DNA of 35,647 nucleotides from CAYOLL01 sp964404765 [NCBI: uncultured Gemmatimonadota bacterium] (GCA_964404765.1 CAYOLL010000053.1:1-35647), one strand, 5' to 3'; counted from the stretch's first letter, positions 24,424 to 32,953 are shown. Translations and numbers: made by a program. The notes: generated by a model from the letters alone, not told the origin.

Positions 24424-25980
24424 ATGAGTTCATTTTTCGACAAATACAACATTCCCGCCATTTTTGACAAACTTGGCCTCAAGGAAGTCAATTCCGGCGC
24501 GTTTAACGGTCAATGGTTGACCGATTTAAGCGGGCCGATGCTGGACGTGATCTCGCCGATCAACGGTCAACTGTTGGCCCGTGTTCAACAAGCCGGGCCG
24601 GCCGATTATGAAAAAGTCGTGGCCAAAGCCGAAGCCGCCTTTAAAACCTGGCGCATTATGCCCGCCCCGCAGCGCGGCGAAATCGTCCGCCAAATCGGTG
24701 AAGAACTGCGGAAATACAAGAAAGAATTGGGCGCGCTGGTGACTTTGGAAATGGGCAAAATCCGGGTCGAAGGCGAGGGCGAAGTGCAAGAAATGATTGA
24801 CATCTGCGACTTTGCCACCGGCATGTCCCGCCAACTGTACGGTCTGTCCATGCACAGCGAGCGGCCCTTGCACCGCATGTACGAGCAATGGCATCCGCTG
24901 GGCATTGTCGGCATCATCACCGCCTTTAACTTCCCGGTGGCGGTCTGGGCCTGGAACGCCATGCTGGCCGCCATCTGCGGCGACACGATGATCCTCAAGC
25001 CGTCCGAAAAAACACCGCTGACCGCCATCGCCTGCTATAATATCGCCGACCGTGTGCTCAAAGCCAACAATGTGCCAGACGGCGTGATGTGCATGATCCT
25101 CGGCACCGTTCAGGACGTGGGCGAGCGCCTCGTGGCCGACCCACGTATCCCGTTGATCAGCGCCACCGGCAGCATCCCCATGGGCCGGCGTGTCGGACAG
25201 GTTGTTGCCGGGCGATTGGGCCGCTCCCTGTTGGAGTTGGGCGGCAACAACGCCATCATCGTCACTGAAAACGCCGATTTGAGCATGGCCATTCGCGCCA
25301 TCGCCTTTGGCTCGGTCGGCACAGCCGGGCAGCGCTGCACCAGTACCCGCCGCATCATTGTGCATGAATCGATCAAAGACGAGTTGGTTATTCGCCTGAT
25401 CGCCGCTTACAAGCAAGTTCCCATCGGCAACCCGCTTGAAGCGGGCACGCTCATGGGTCCGTTGATCGACAACCGCGCCGTCGAATCGATGATGAGCGCG
25501 CTGGAGAAATTGAAAGCCGAAGGCGGCCGCGTCCTGTACGGCGGCGAAAAGCTGAGCGGTGACAAATACCCCGGCGGCAACTACGTCACGCCCTGCATTG
25601 CCGAAGCCAAAAACGACTACGCCATTGTCCAGCACGAGACGTTTGCCCCCATTCTCTACATCATTGCTTACAAAACGCTGGATGAAGCCATGGCCATCCA
25701 AAACGGTGTGCCGCAGGGTCTCTCATCGTCTATGTTTACGCTGAACATGCGCGAATCCGAGCGCTTCCTGAGCGCGGCCGGCAGCGACTGCGGCATTGCC
25801 AACATCAACATCGGCACGTCCGGGGCGGAAATCGGCGGCGCTTTCGGTGGCGAAAAGGAAACCGGCGGCGGCCGCGAATCCGGCTCCGACGCTTGGAAAA
25901 TCTACATGCGCCGGCAGACCAACACCATCAACTGGTCGACCGAAATGCCGCTGGCCCAGGGCATTAAGTTTGATGTTTAA
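24424..25980 (+). CDS. Aldehyde dehydrogenase, ALDH7 (antiquitin / L-piperidine-6-carboxylate dehydrogenase) type
   Basis: 518 residues. It oxidises an aldehyde to an acid with NAD(P); ALDH7 members act on alpha-aminoadipate semialdehyde in lysine breakdown. Seen: FNFP (Asn169), LELGGNN (Glu271), GTAGQRCTSTRR (nucleophile Cys305), and the ALDH7-like C-terminus RRQTNTINWSTEMPLAQGIKF. Length fits. AAGGAG precedes the ATG. No other lysine-degradation gene is visible beside it. The next gene, a tiny membrane protein, lies beyond a 33-bp palindrome. Confidence 0.9.
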   Translation: MSSFFDKYNIPAIFDKLGLKEVNSGAFNGQWLTDLSGPMLDVISPINGQLLARVQQAGPADYEKVVAKAEAAFKTWRIMPAPQRGEIVRQIGEELRKYKKELGALVTLEMGKIRVEGEGEVQEMIDICDFATGMSRQLYGLSMHSERPLHRMYEQWHPLGIVGIITAFNFPVAVWAWNAMLAAICGDTMILKPSEKTPLTAIACYNIADRVLKANNVPDGVMCMILGTVQDVGERLVADPRIPLISATGSIPMGRRVGQVVAGRLGRSLLELGGNNAIIVTENADLSMAIRAIAFGSVGTAGQRCTSTRRIIVHESIKDELVIRLIAAYKQVPIGNPLEAGTLMGPLIDNRAVESMMSALEKLKAEGGRVLYGGEKLSGDKYPGGNYVTPCIAEAKNDYAIVQHETFAPILYIIAYKTLDEAMAIQNGVPQGLSSSMFTLNMRESERFLSAAGSDCGIANINIGTSGAEIGGAFGGEKETGGGRESGSDAWKIYMRRQTNTINWSTEMPLAQGIKFDV

Positions 25981-25993
25981 GTCCACGTTTCCC

Positions 25994-26026
25994 AGACATG
26001 ACATTTCTTCGAGAAATGTCATGTCT
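25994..26026. repeat. 33-bp perfect palindrome, copy 2 (compensatory variant of 2791-2823)
   Basis: Arms 25994-26008 and 26012-26026 pair perfectly around TCG. Compared with copy 1, base 4 of the left arm is C instead of A, and the paired base in the right arm is G instead of T, so pairing is preserved. CTTTTTC follows, so this copy could act as a terminator for the aldehyde dehydrogenase gene. Confidence 0.8.
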
Positions 26027-26048
26027 CTTTTTCGGGAGAAAAAACCGT

Positions 26049-26252
26049 ATGAACAGTCGCTCCATCTTTGACAAAGAGCTATACCTGCGTTTTTTGATTG
26101 CCGCGCTGGGCGTCACCTTTATCGGTTTTGTGATTGCTTATCACGTTTACGGTGAGTTGCTTGTGCGCGATATTATCGGCTCGCTGATTACCGCGCCGCT
26201 GGCCGCTTATCTGCTGCATTTGTGGTATATGGTGTGGAAAGAAGAACAGTAG
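26049..26252 (+). CDS. Small two-helix membrane protein
   Basis: 67 residues. The start at 26049 (MNSRSIF) is preferred because GGGAG (26034-26038) precedes it; an in-frame ATG at 25998 lies inside the palindrome. Hydrophobic helices at about 13-33 and 42-60 flank a short charged turn (GELLVRD). The C-terminus is WKEEQ. No family recognised. It lies 68 nt after the aldehyde dehydrogenase on the same strand. Confidence 0.65.
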   Translation: MNSRSIFDKELYLRFLIAALGVTFIGFVIAYHVYGELLVRDIIGSLITAPLAAYLLHLWYMVWKEEQ

Positions 26253-26365
26253 CGCGCGGCTATTTTATCGGATTGTCACAGCACGAAGAAATCAGTTTAA
26301 ACCGATAGGAAAGTGTATTTACGAGATCTATTATACCATAACCGCCTATCAGCGAAGCAACCGGA

Positions 26366-27055
26366 ATGAATCGTCTCACATCAAACACCACCATCCAATA
26401 TGTGGCCGAAATCAACGGCGTCAAAGAAATTACCTTGATAGGCAGCGCAGACCCGCACTTTTGGCGCGACCATCTCAAGCTGCAAAATCTGTCACCTTAT
26501 CTTGAAAAAAGTGCCGCTAAAATCATGATCAGCGCCATGCGATCCAAATGGAAGGGCGTTCCTTTTGAAGAATTCATCGTCTCCATTTTTGTCGCCAAAC
26601 CGACGGATGAATCCACAGAGGCCGGGGTTTATCTGCCGCAAGCGTTTAACTCGGTTCGCTTTTTTGCCTTTTGCGAGCGGACTTTTTTTCATACACCTTA
26701 CGATTTGGCGGATATCGAAGTCGTTATCCAATCTCCAACCTCGATTCAGGTGGGCAAGGCCGAAAACGAGCTGTACCATGCAGTGATGGCCAAAAAATTA
26801 ACCCCGCTAAGCAGTGGAAAAGGGACATGGCAGGGCGCAGTCTTTTTACCCGGTCAACCGCAAAGAATGTTCTATGCCAAAATTGACGGCCAAACGGATG
26901 TCCATCCATTCTCACCAAAAACAGATTCCATTATTTTGAAGCCGGCCAAAGCTTACCCGATTATTCAAGCGCTGATTGACTCCCAATTTACAGGTCAGGA
27001 ATGGCATGTGCGAATGGAAGCCGATCACGCCAAATCAAAAACGTATCTTGCCTGA
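26366..27055 (+). CDS. Protein of unknown function, possibly DUF2071 / acetoacetate decarboxylase-like
   Basis: 229 residues, cytoplasmic by sequence, with no signal or membrane helix. The block GVYLPQAFNSVRFFAFCERTFFHTPYDLADIEVVI resembles DUF2071-type proteins, which share the acetoacetate decarboxylase fold and carry an RxxFHxPYxxAxxxV pattern. The likeness is weak and from memory. The ribosome site is poor (GGA directly before ATG). It lies 51 nt before the SDR gene in the same direction, so they may be co-transcribed. Confidence 0.6.
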   Translation: MNRLTSNTTIQYVAEINGVKEITLIGSADPHFWRDHLKLQNLSPYLEKSAAKIMISAMRSKWKGVPFEEFIVSIFVAKPTDESTEAGVYLPQAFNSVRFFAFCERTFFHTPYDLADIEVVIQSPTSIQVGKAENELYHAVMAKKLTPLSSGKGTWQGAVFLPGQPQRMFYAKIDGQTDVHPFSPKTDSIILKPAKAYPIIQALIDSQFTGQEWHVRMEADHAKSKTYLA

Positions 27056-27106
27056 ATCATTTGTGTATAAAAACAAAAGACATGTTTTTTGCATTGAGGG
27101 CTGCTG

Positions 27107-27880
27107 ATGAATTTGAATTTAACCGACAAAGTTGCTATTGTTACCGGAGCCAGCCGCGGCATTGGGCGAGCCATCGCCATTACCCTGGCCGCCGAAGGCA
27201 TGAAGCTGGTTCTGGCTGCCCGTTCGCGCGATTTATTGAAAAGTTTAGCCGACACGCTCCCCGCAGAAACATTAATTCAGGCGGTTGATTTGCGGGAATT
27301 GAAGGCGCCAATGGCAATGATAGCTGCCGCCATAGCCCGTTTTGGCCGCATTGACGGCCTGATCAATAACGCCGGGGCAACAAAGCGCGGCGACTTTTTA
27401 ACGCTGTCCGATGCCGACTGGAGCGACGGTTTTGCCTTGAAATTTTTCGGCGCAATGCGCTGCTGCCGCGCGGCCTGGCCGCATCTAATCGCGACGCAAG
27501 GGACGATCATCAATATCAGCGGTATCGGCGGGCGCACCGGCAGCGCCGAGTTTACCATCGGCGGGTCGGTCAATGCTGCGGTGTTGAATTTGACCAAGGC
27601 TTTAGCCGATCGCGGCCAACAAGATGGCGTGCGGGTCAATGCGATTAATCCGGGCTCGATCGCCACGGAACGGCTGCAAAACCGTATTACCGCATTTGCC
27701 GCGGAACATGATCAGGATCCGGCTGTGGCCGCCCGAACCATGGCCAACGCCTTGCGTGTGTCGCGGTTTGGGGAACCAGCAGAAATTGCCGCTATGGTCG
27801 CCTTTTTGCTGTCGCCGGCGGCAAGCTATTGTCAAGGGACGATTGTGGATGTGGACGGCGGACAAACCCGAACGCTTTAG
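27107..27880 (+). CDS. Short-chain dehydrogenase/reductase (SDR) family protein lacking the catalytic Tyr/Lys
   Basis: 257 residues, classical SDR length. Seen: TGASRGIG (13-20) for NAD(P) binding, NNAG (87-90), Ser138 in INISGIGG, and INPGSIATERL after the active site, with the C-terminal VDGG. The normal YxxxK pair should lie before the AAVLNLTKALA helix, but the residues there are Gly152 and Asn156 (GGSVNAAV). The Rossmann fold is intact, yet classical proton transfer should fail. It may be a pseudo-enzyme, a nucleotide-binding regulator, or use another mechanism. The family suggests fatty-acid or polyketide-type keto reduction, but the substrate is unknown. Confidence 0.85.
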   Translation: MNLNLTDKVAIVTGASRGIGRAIAITLAAEGMKLVLAARSRDLLKSLADTLPAETLIQAVDLRELKAPMAMIAAAIARFGRIDGLINNAGATKRGDFLTLSDADWSDGFALKFFGAMRCCRAAWPHLIATQGTIINISGIGGRTGSAEFTIGGSVNAAVLNLTKALADRGQQDGVRVNAINPGSIATERLQNRITAFAAEHDQDPAVAARTMANALRVSRFGEPAEIAAMVAFLLSPAASYCQGTIVDVDGGQTRTL

Positions 27881-27882
27881 AA

Positions 27883-27914
27883 AATTAAGAATTACGAATT
27901 AGGAATTAAGAATT
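27883..27914. repeat. A/T-rich direct repeat AATTAAGAATT (two copies)
   Basis: The 11-base unit occurs at 27883-27893 and 27904-27914 with ACGAATTAGG between. It lies just after the SDR stop and before the E2 gene leader. TTTT follows. It may be a simple intergenic repeat. Confidence 0.6.
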
Positions 27915-27957
27915 TTTTGACGACTTGAAACTCACCTCAAACAACGAGAACCCAACT

Positions 27958-29532
27958 ATGGCAAAAGAATTTAAGCTCCCTGATTTGGGCGAAGGCATTA
28001 CCTCCGCCGATGTAATTCGCGTGGCCGTTAACGTCGGCGACCGTATTGAAAAAGGTCAAACAATTGTCGAGATCGAAACCGATAAAGCCGCGGCAGAGGT
28101 GCCGTCCGACTTTAGCGGGATCGTGACTGAAGTGCGCATTCAGACTGGACAAAAAGCCAGTCCCGGTCAGATTATCGCTTTGATTGAAGAGGCCGCCGAC
28201 AACATACCCGTTGCGCCGTCAGTAGCTGTTGCCGCCAAAGCCAATGTAGCGGCAAGCGCGACTTTGATTGATTTTAAACTGCCCGATTTAGGCGAAGGGG
28301 TCAAGTCGGTGGACGTGATCCGCATCGCCGTCAACGTAGGCGATCGCGTGGAAAGCGGCCAAACGATTATCGAAGTTGAAACTGACAAAGCTGCCGCCGA
28401 AGTCCCGTCCACCATCGCCGGTATTGTCACGGAAGTGCTGGTCAGCGCCGGACAAAAAATAGGTCCCGGCCAGGTCGTTCTGCGTTTGGCAACATCGACG
28501 CCGATCACCGCCAAAGTTGAGGCTAAACCGGCTGTGGCCAGCGCCGCACCGGCAGCGCCGGCCAAATTAGCTGTTAGTCCGCCTGCTGCGGCAGTTCAGG
28601 CGGTTCGTTCCATGCCAGAAGTCGCCAAGAAATTAGTGCCGGCCGCGCCGACCACGCGCCGTTTTGCCCGCGAAATTGGCGTGGACATTACGGCAGTGCC
28701 GGGAAGCGGACCCGGCGGGCGTATTTCCATTGATGATATTAAGCGATTCGCCCGTCAACAAAAAAGCGCGTCAGCTTCCACGACTGGCCCCGGTATCCCG
28801 GTTAAAGGCCTGCCCGATTTCGGCAAATGGGGCGAAATTCGCCGCGACACCATGAGTAATGTCCGCCGTAAAACCGCCGAGAATCTGGGCTATGCCGGAT
28901 TGGTGATCCCGCCGGTCACCCAGCATGACAAGGCCGACATCACCGAACTGGAAAAGCTGCGCAAGCAATACAGCCCGCGCGTGGAAAAAGCCGGCGGCAA
29001 GCTGACCATCACCGCCATCCTGCTAAAAGTGATAGCTGGCGCGCTGAAGCAATTTCCGCAGTTCAACGCCAGTCTGGATATGGACAAGAGCGAAATTGTC
29101 TACAAAAATTACTACAACATCGGCGTGGCCGTCGATACGGAACGCGGCCTGTTGGTGCCGGTCGTACGCGACGTGGACAAGAAGAACGTCACCCAATTGG
29201 CCGCCGACATGAACGAAATCGCCAAAAAAGCCCGCGAGAAAAAGCTGACGATGGACGATATGCAGGGCGGCTGCTTCACCATTTCCAACCTGGGCGGTTT
29301 GGGCGGCACGGCCTTTACGCCGATTGTTAATTGGCCGGAAGTGGCCATCCTGGGCGTGTCGCGCAGCGCCATGGAACCGGTCTGGATCGACGACGCCTTT
29401 CAGCCGCGATTGATGATGCCGCTATCGCTGACCTACGACCATCGGTTAATCGACGGTGCGGATGCTGTGCGTTTTCAACGCTGGATAATTGAGGCGCTGG
29501 AGCATCCGTTTTTTATGATGCTGGAAGGGTAA
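27958..29532 (+). CDS. 2-oxoacid dehydrogenase complex, dihydrolipoamide acyltransferase (E2)
   Basis: 524 residues. The start at 27958 (MAKEFKLPDLGEG) is taken instead of an in-frame ATG at 27925, as lipoyl domains begin here; there is no strong ribosome site. Two lipoyl domains, about 1-75 and 102-180, carry ETDKAAAE with lipoyl lysines K43 and K144. An Ala/Pro-rich linker leads to the E3-binding domain (about 230-265: TRRFAREIGVDI...GPGGRISIDDIKRF), then the catalytic acyltransferase domain with DHRLIDGADAVRF (His495, Asp499). It forms the core that passes acyl groups to CoA. E3 lies 1.07 kb downstream, but no E1 gene is in the window, so the substrate (pyruvate or branched-chain oxoacid) is undecided. 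Confidence 0.93.
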   Translation: MAKEFKLPDLGEGITSADVIRVAVNVGDRIEKGQTIVEIETDKAAAEVPSDFSGIVTEVRIQTGQKASPGQIIALIEEAADNIPVAPSVAVAAKANVAASATLIDFKLPDLGEGVKSVDVIRIAVNVGDRVESGQTIIEVETDKAAAEVPSTIAGIVTEVLVSAGQKIGPGQVVLRLATSTPITAKVEAKPAVASAAPAAPAKLAVSPPAAAVQAVRSMPEVAKKLVPAAPTTRRFAREIGVDITAVPGSGPGGRISIDDIKRFARQQKSASASTTGPGIPVKGLPDFGKWGEIRRDTMSNVRRKTAENLGYAGLVIPPVTQHDKADITELEKLRKQYSPRVEKAGGKLTITAILLKVIAGALKQFPQFNASLDMDKSEIVYKNYYNIGVAVDTERGLLVPVVRDVDKKNVTQLAADMNEIAKKAREKKLTMDDMQGGCFTISNLGGLGGTAFTPIVNWPEVAILGVSRSAMEPVWIDDAFQPRLMMPLSLTYDHRLIDGADAVRFQRWIIEALEHPFFMMLEG

Positions 29533-29539
29533 GTTTTAG

Positions 29540-29629
29540 TCATTGTTCGAAAAGAATGGCTCAAAAACCGTTGGTAAACTCGGAGCAATTACGCCAAATA
29601 TTAAAGCCTGAGCAAAAATCGAACAATGA
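29540..29629. repeat. 11-bp inverted repeat spanning the yggL leader and start codon
   Basis: TCATTGTTCGA (29540-29550) is the exact reverse complement of 29619-29629, which includes the ATG at 29626. The 68-nt interval holds CTCAAAAACCGTTGGTAA, similar to the end-repeat family. Pairing in mRNA would hide the start codon, so a translational control is possible. Confidence 0.55.
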
Positions 29630-29979
29630 AAAAGCGTCTGCGTAAAAAAAAGCATCTGGCCGAATTTGCCGAATACGGTGTTTCGATTGTCATTGTGCGA
29701 GAACACGAGCGTGACTTTGACGCTTTTTTGGATGATTTTATTTTGCAGGCCATCGAAAGAAATGCGTGTTACTTTGGCGGCGGTGGCGGGGCGGATCGTT
29801 TGAACGGTGTTATCGAATTAGGCCGAATGTCGGATCAATCCGAAATCAAACTGCAAAAAGTGAAAGCCTGGTTAGCCGCCCGCAAAGATGTCGTTCGCTT
29901 TGCCACCGGAAAAATGCTTGATCTGTGGTATGGATCATTTGAAGATGAAGATGCGGAACTGATCCCGTCAAACTTGTGA
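29626..29979 (+). CDS. YggL-like (DUF469) ribosome-binding domain protein
   Basis: 117 residues. It opens MKKRLRKKKHLAEFAEYG, the hallmark of YggL/DUF469 proteins, and holds FGGGGGADRLNGVIE. In proteobacteria YggL has been linked to the 50S ribosome; whether that role applies here is inference. There is no Shine-Dalgarno sequence, and the start lies in an inverted repeat. A Uma2-like gene follows 11 nt after the stop. Both sit between the E2 and E3 genes. Confidence 0.75.
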   Translation: MKKRLRKKKHLAEFAEYGVSIVIVREHERDFDAFLDDFILQAIERNACYFGGGGGADRLNGVIELGRMSDQSEIKLQKVKAWLAARKDVVRFATGKMLDLWYGSFEDEDAELIPSNL

Positions 29980-29990
29980 TAGGAGGATTT

Positions 29991-30587
29991 ATGAGCGCTG
30001 CCTATATGGAAAAAACCACGCTAAAGCGGAAGACAAAACGCCCGGCTGCTAAACCGTTATCTTTGGAAGAGCGGACGGACGTAACCATTGACGAACTGGA
30101 AGCGAACCCGCCTGATTATTCCTTTGAACTCATTGACGGAAAGGTGGTCAGAAAAATGCCTAATTTTGATCATGGCGTACTGATCGCCAAAATCAGCCGA
30201 CTGCTTGGTAATTACTTGGAAACGAATTCGCTGGGATTGATTTCTGTGGATGCCAACTATCGCCTCAGTCCTGCCAACAAAAGAGAAAGCCGCGCACCCG
30301 ACATTTCCTTCATCCGCAAAGAGCGTATTCCATCTGATACAAACACATTTCTGACGGTTACGCCGGATTTGGCCGTCGAAATCATTTCTCCCACCGACAA
30401 AATGAACGATGTTTTTGACAAAGCCCGTCTCTATATCACACAAGGCGTCCAAGAAGTTTGGCTGGTTTTGCGCCAAACGAAAGAGATTTTGGTTTACACT
30501 CCCGATGGCATTCGCTCCGCTCGTAATGTTTTGACGACACCGTTGCTGCCCGGTTTTGAAATAAATTTGAACGAAATATTCGCTTAA
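29991..30587 (+). CDS. Uma2 family (DUF820) restriction-endonuclease-fold protein
   Basis: 198 residues. The start at 29991 follows AGGAGG; a longer in-frame start at 29976 is less likely. Family marks: YSFELIDGKVVRKMPNFDHGVLIAKISRLLG, RAPDISFI, LAVEIISPTDKMNDVFDKARLYITQGVQEVWLV and PDG. The Asp and Glu of PDIS and VEIISP form the PD-(D/E)xK-like site. Biological role is not established; these genes are often numerous in cyanobacteria and FCB genomes and spread horizontally. It lies between the YggL-like gene and E3. Confidence 0.9.
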   Translation: MSAAYMEKTTLKRKTKRPAAKPLSLEERTDVTIDELEANPPDYSFELIDGKVVRKMPNFDHGVLIAKISRLLGNYLETNSLGLISVDANYRLSPANKRESRAPDISFIRKERIPSDTNTFLTVTPDLAVEIISPTDKMNDVFDKARLYITQGVQEVWLVLRQTKEILVYTPDGIRSARNVLTTPLLPGFEINLNEIFA

Positions 30588-30605
30588 TCTTGAAAGGATA
30601 ATTTG

Positions 30606-32027
30606 ATGGATCACCTCTCCACCCAAGTTGCCGTTATCGGCGGCGGGCCGGCTGGTTATGCCGCCGCCTTTATGGCCGCCGACCTCGGCCTGCAAGTTGC
30701 GCATATTGATACGGAAGTCAACCCCGGCGGCGTGTGTTTGTACCGCGGCTGCATTCCGTCCAAGGCCCTGCTGCATGTGGCCAAGCTCATCAACGAAGTC
30801 CGGCACGCACCGCACTGGGGCGTCACCTACAGCGAGCCGCAGATTGATCTGGATAAGCTGCGGGCTTACAAGGACGGCGTGGTGGCCAAACTGACCGGCG
30901 GCACCGGCCAACTGGGTAAGTCGCGCAAGATCAACTACATTCGCGGCTGGGCCAAATTTCAGGACGAGCGCACGCTCCAGGTTGCCAAGACTGAAGGCGG
31001 TGAATTGACGCTGACTTTTGCCCACGCCATTCTGGCCAGCGGCTCGCGACCGGCCATGCTGCCCTTTGCGCCCAAAGATTCGCCGCATGTGTGGGACTCC
31101 ACCGCCGGGCTGGAACTGCGCGAAATCCCCCAAAATTTGCTGATCATCGGCGGCGGCTACATTGGACTCGAAATGGGCACGGTCTATGCCGCGCTCGGTT
31201 CGCGCATTACGGTCGTGGAAATGCTGCCCGGCCTGTTGCCCGGCGCGGATCGCGATCTGGTCAAATATCTGGCCGCCAATCTGGAAAAAAGCTTTGCTCG
31301 GATTATGCTCAATACCGGCGTCGCGTCCATGCAGGACACCGACGGCGGCATCAAAGTCGGCCTGAAGCATCCCGACGGCACGCAGACCGAGGAAGTTTTT
31401 GACAAGGCCCTGATTTCCATTGGCCGCAAGCCCAACTCGCAAAATCTGGGTTTAGAAAATACCCGCGTCCAGATTGATCCGAAAGGCTTTGTCAAGGTGG
31501 ACGGACAGCGGCGCACGGCCGCCCCGACCATCTTTGCCGTGGGCGATGTGGCCGGTGAGCCGATGCTGGCTCATAAAGGTTCGCACGAAGGCCGGGTGGC
31601 CGCGGAAGTGATTGCCGGCAAGAAAGTGGTCTTCGAGCCGCAGGCCATTCCCGGCGTGGTGTTTACCGATCCGGAAGTGGCCTGGTGCGGCCTGACCGAA
31701 GCCGAGGCCGAAGCCGCCAAACGACCGATCAAAGTGGCGCGTTTTCCCTGGGCCGCCTCTGGTCGCGCTTTGAGCGTGGATCGCACCGACGGGATGACCA
31801 AGCTGATTGTGGACCCGGAAACGGATCGCATCCTCGGCGTGGGCATCGTCGGCGCAGGCGCCGGCGAGTTGATCGCCGAAGGCACGCTGGCCATCGAAAT
31901 GGGCGCAATTACCCACGACATCGGCCTGACGATTCATCCGCACCCGACGCTTTCTGAAACATTGATGGAAGCGGCGGACGTGCTGCACGGGACGTGTACG
32001 CATTTGTATCGACCGGTGAGAAAGTAG
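30606..32027 (+). CDS. lpdA: Dihydrolipoyl dehydrogenase (E3)
   Basis: 473 residues. The start is ATG at 30606, seven bases after AAAGGA; a TTG one codon earlier is not needed. GGGPAGYAAA (12-21) binds FAD, CLYRGC (Cys44, Cys49) is the redox disulfide, GGGYIGLEMG binds NAD, and HPHPTLSE near the C-terminus holds the catalytic His/Glu. It reoxidises the lipoyl groups of E2 with NAD, and fits with the E2 gene upstream. The redox motif reads GGVCLYRGCIPSK, where GGTCLNVGCIPSK is usual. A YggL-like and a Uma2-like gene separate it from E2. Confidence 0.94.
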   Translation: MDHLSTQVAVIGGGPAGYAAAFMAADLGLQVAHIDTEVNPGGVCLYRGCIPSKALLHVAKLINEVRHAPHWGVTYSEPQIDLDKLRAYKDGVVAKLTGGTGQLGKSRKINYIRGWAKFQDERTLQVAKTEGGELTLTFAHAILASGSRPAMLPFAPKDSPHVWDSTAGLELREIPQNLLIIGGGYIGLEMGTVYAALGSRITVVEMLPGLLPGADRDLVKYLAANLEKSFARIMLNTGVASMQDTDGGIKVGLKHPDGTQTEEVFDKALISIGRKPNSQNLGLENTRVQIDPKGFVKVDGQRRTAAPTIFAVGDVAGEPMLAHKGSHEGRVAAEVIAGKKVVFEPQAIPGVVFTDPEVAWCGLTEAEAEAAKRPIKVARFPWAASGRALSVDRTDGMTKLIVDPETDRILGVGIVGAGAGELIAEGTLAIEMGAITHDIGLTIHPHPTLSETLMEAADVLHGTCTHLYRPVRK

Positions 32028-32084
32028 TAGAAAAAATTGTTTACTGATGTTAGTAGTCATACTGCCGCAAGGAGGAAAAACTTC

Positions 32085-32858
32085 ATGAGCGATCAGCAGA
32101 AAAGTTCCGGCAGGGATGTTTTCCGAGAACTCGAAACACAAAATCCTGACATAGCTAGGGTTTTCTATAATTTCCGTTTGCAAAGTGAGGGAATAGGTGG
32201 TGGAGCTATCGTGGCGGACCATGATAAAGTAGAATATAGAAAATTTGAACTCGTACGCGACATACCTATGCATGTTTTTATTCCCACAGTCTTGCTATCT
32301 ATCGGCATCATAGCTATATCGGCTGCTGTTGGGTTGGTGCGCTTTTTAATAGTGCACTATCAAGCAATTCTTCTTTCCGTGGGTGGAGCCTGTGTAGGTG
32401 TAGGTGTCATTCTTCTTGTAATCCCAATTGGCTCATCTCCCTTGCGCACTGTTACTCCACCCAAAGCCTTCACTGAAGATCCTTTGCAAGAGTTAAAAGA
32501 TCTTACGGAAAGAACCGTATCACGACTCCGAACTGCATATCGTCTTCAACTTTGTAGTGTTTTAGCTGTAGGTTCTATTTTTGTTGCATTGATCGTTTGG
32601 TCAATGGTTATGGTGAGTCAGGATCGTATTCTCTATGCCTCTGCATTTGGCTCTAGCGGTATTGCGATGGTAATCTTAACCCAATGGAAATGGCAGCCTT
32701 TCGACCGGATCAATAAGGCCAGACAACTCGCCGACAAAGCGGACACCCTTGCGACAGGTTTACGATTGCGAATAGCAACAATTTCAGAGATTGATGAACC
32801 ATCTAAACGTGCAAAAGCGCAATGGAATGCCGTAAAGGATTATCTTGCACACTCTTAA
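32085..32858 (+). CDS. Four-helix membrane protein of unknown function
   Basis: 257 residues. The start at 32085 follows AAGGAGG (from about 32069). Helices: about 65-85 and 92-113, then a loop with PLQELKDLTERTVSRLRTAYRLQ, helices about 168-188 and 195-212, and a C-terminal charged helical tail (RINKARQLADKADTLATGLRLRI). Base use is more A/T-rich than E3. The two helical pairs separated by a coiled segment faintly recall membrane modules from bacterial conflict systems (such as TRADD-N-associated membrane domains), but I cannot confirm this. A foldback repeat and a decayed toxin-antitoxin pair follow. Confidence 0.6.
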   Translation: MSDQQKSSGRDVFRELETQNPDIARVFYNFRLQSEGIGGGAIVADHDKVEYRKFELVRDIPMHVFIPTVLLSIGIIAISAAVGLVRFLIVHYQAILLSVGGACVGVGVILLVIPIGSSPLRTVTPPKAFTEDPLQELKDLTERTVSRLRTAYRLQLCSVLAVGSIFVALIVWSMVMVSQDRILYASAFGSSGIAMVILTQWKWQPFDRINKARQLADKADTLATGLRLRIATISEIDEPSKRAKAQWNAVKDYLAHS

Positions 32859-32953
32859 TCTCTCATCGGCCAAACGCTATCTGGTCCAACGCTAAAAAAG
32901 CGATTGCCAAAAATTTAGAGTATCGGCGAAACATGGAGACCTTAGTGCTACGT

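Noticed and set aside
24526-25701. 391-codon minus-strand frame opposite the aldehyde dehydrogenase
   Set aside because: It is a G/C-driven shadow of a well-supported ALDH gene; His/Gly/Asp-rich composition is typical of such artefacts.
30057-31442. 461-codon minus-strand frame spanning Uma2-like and E3 genes
   Set aside because: It crosses two supported genes and the gap between them; no plausible product.
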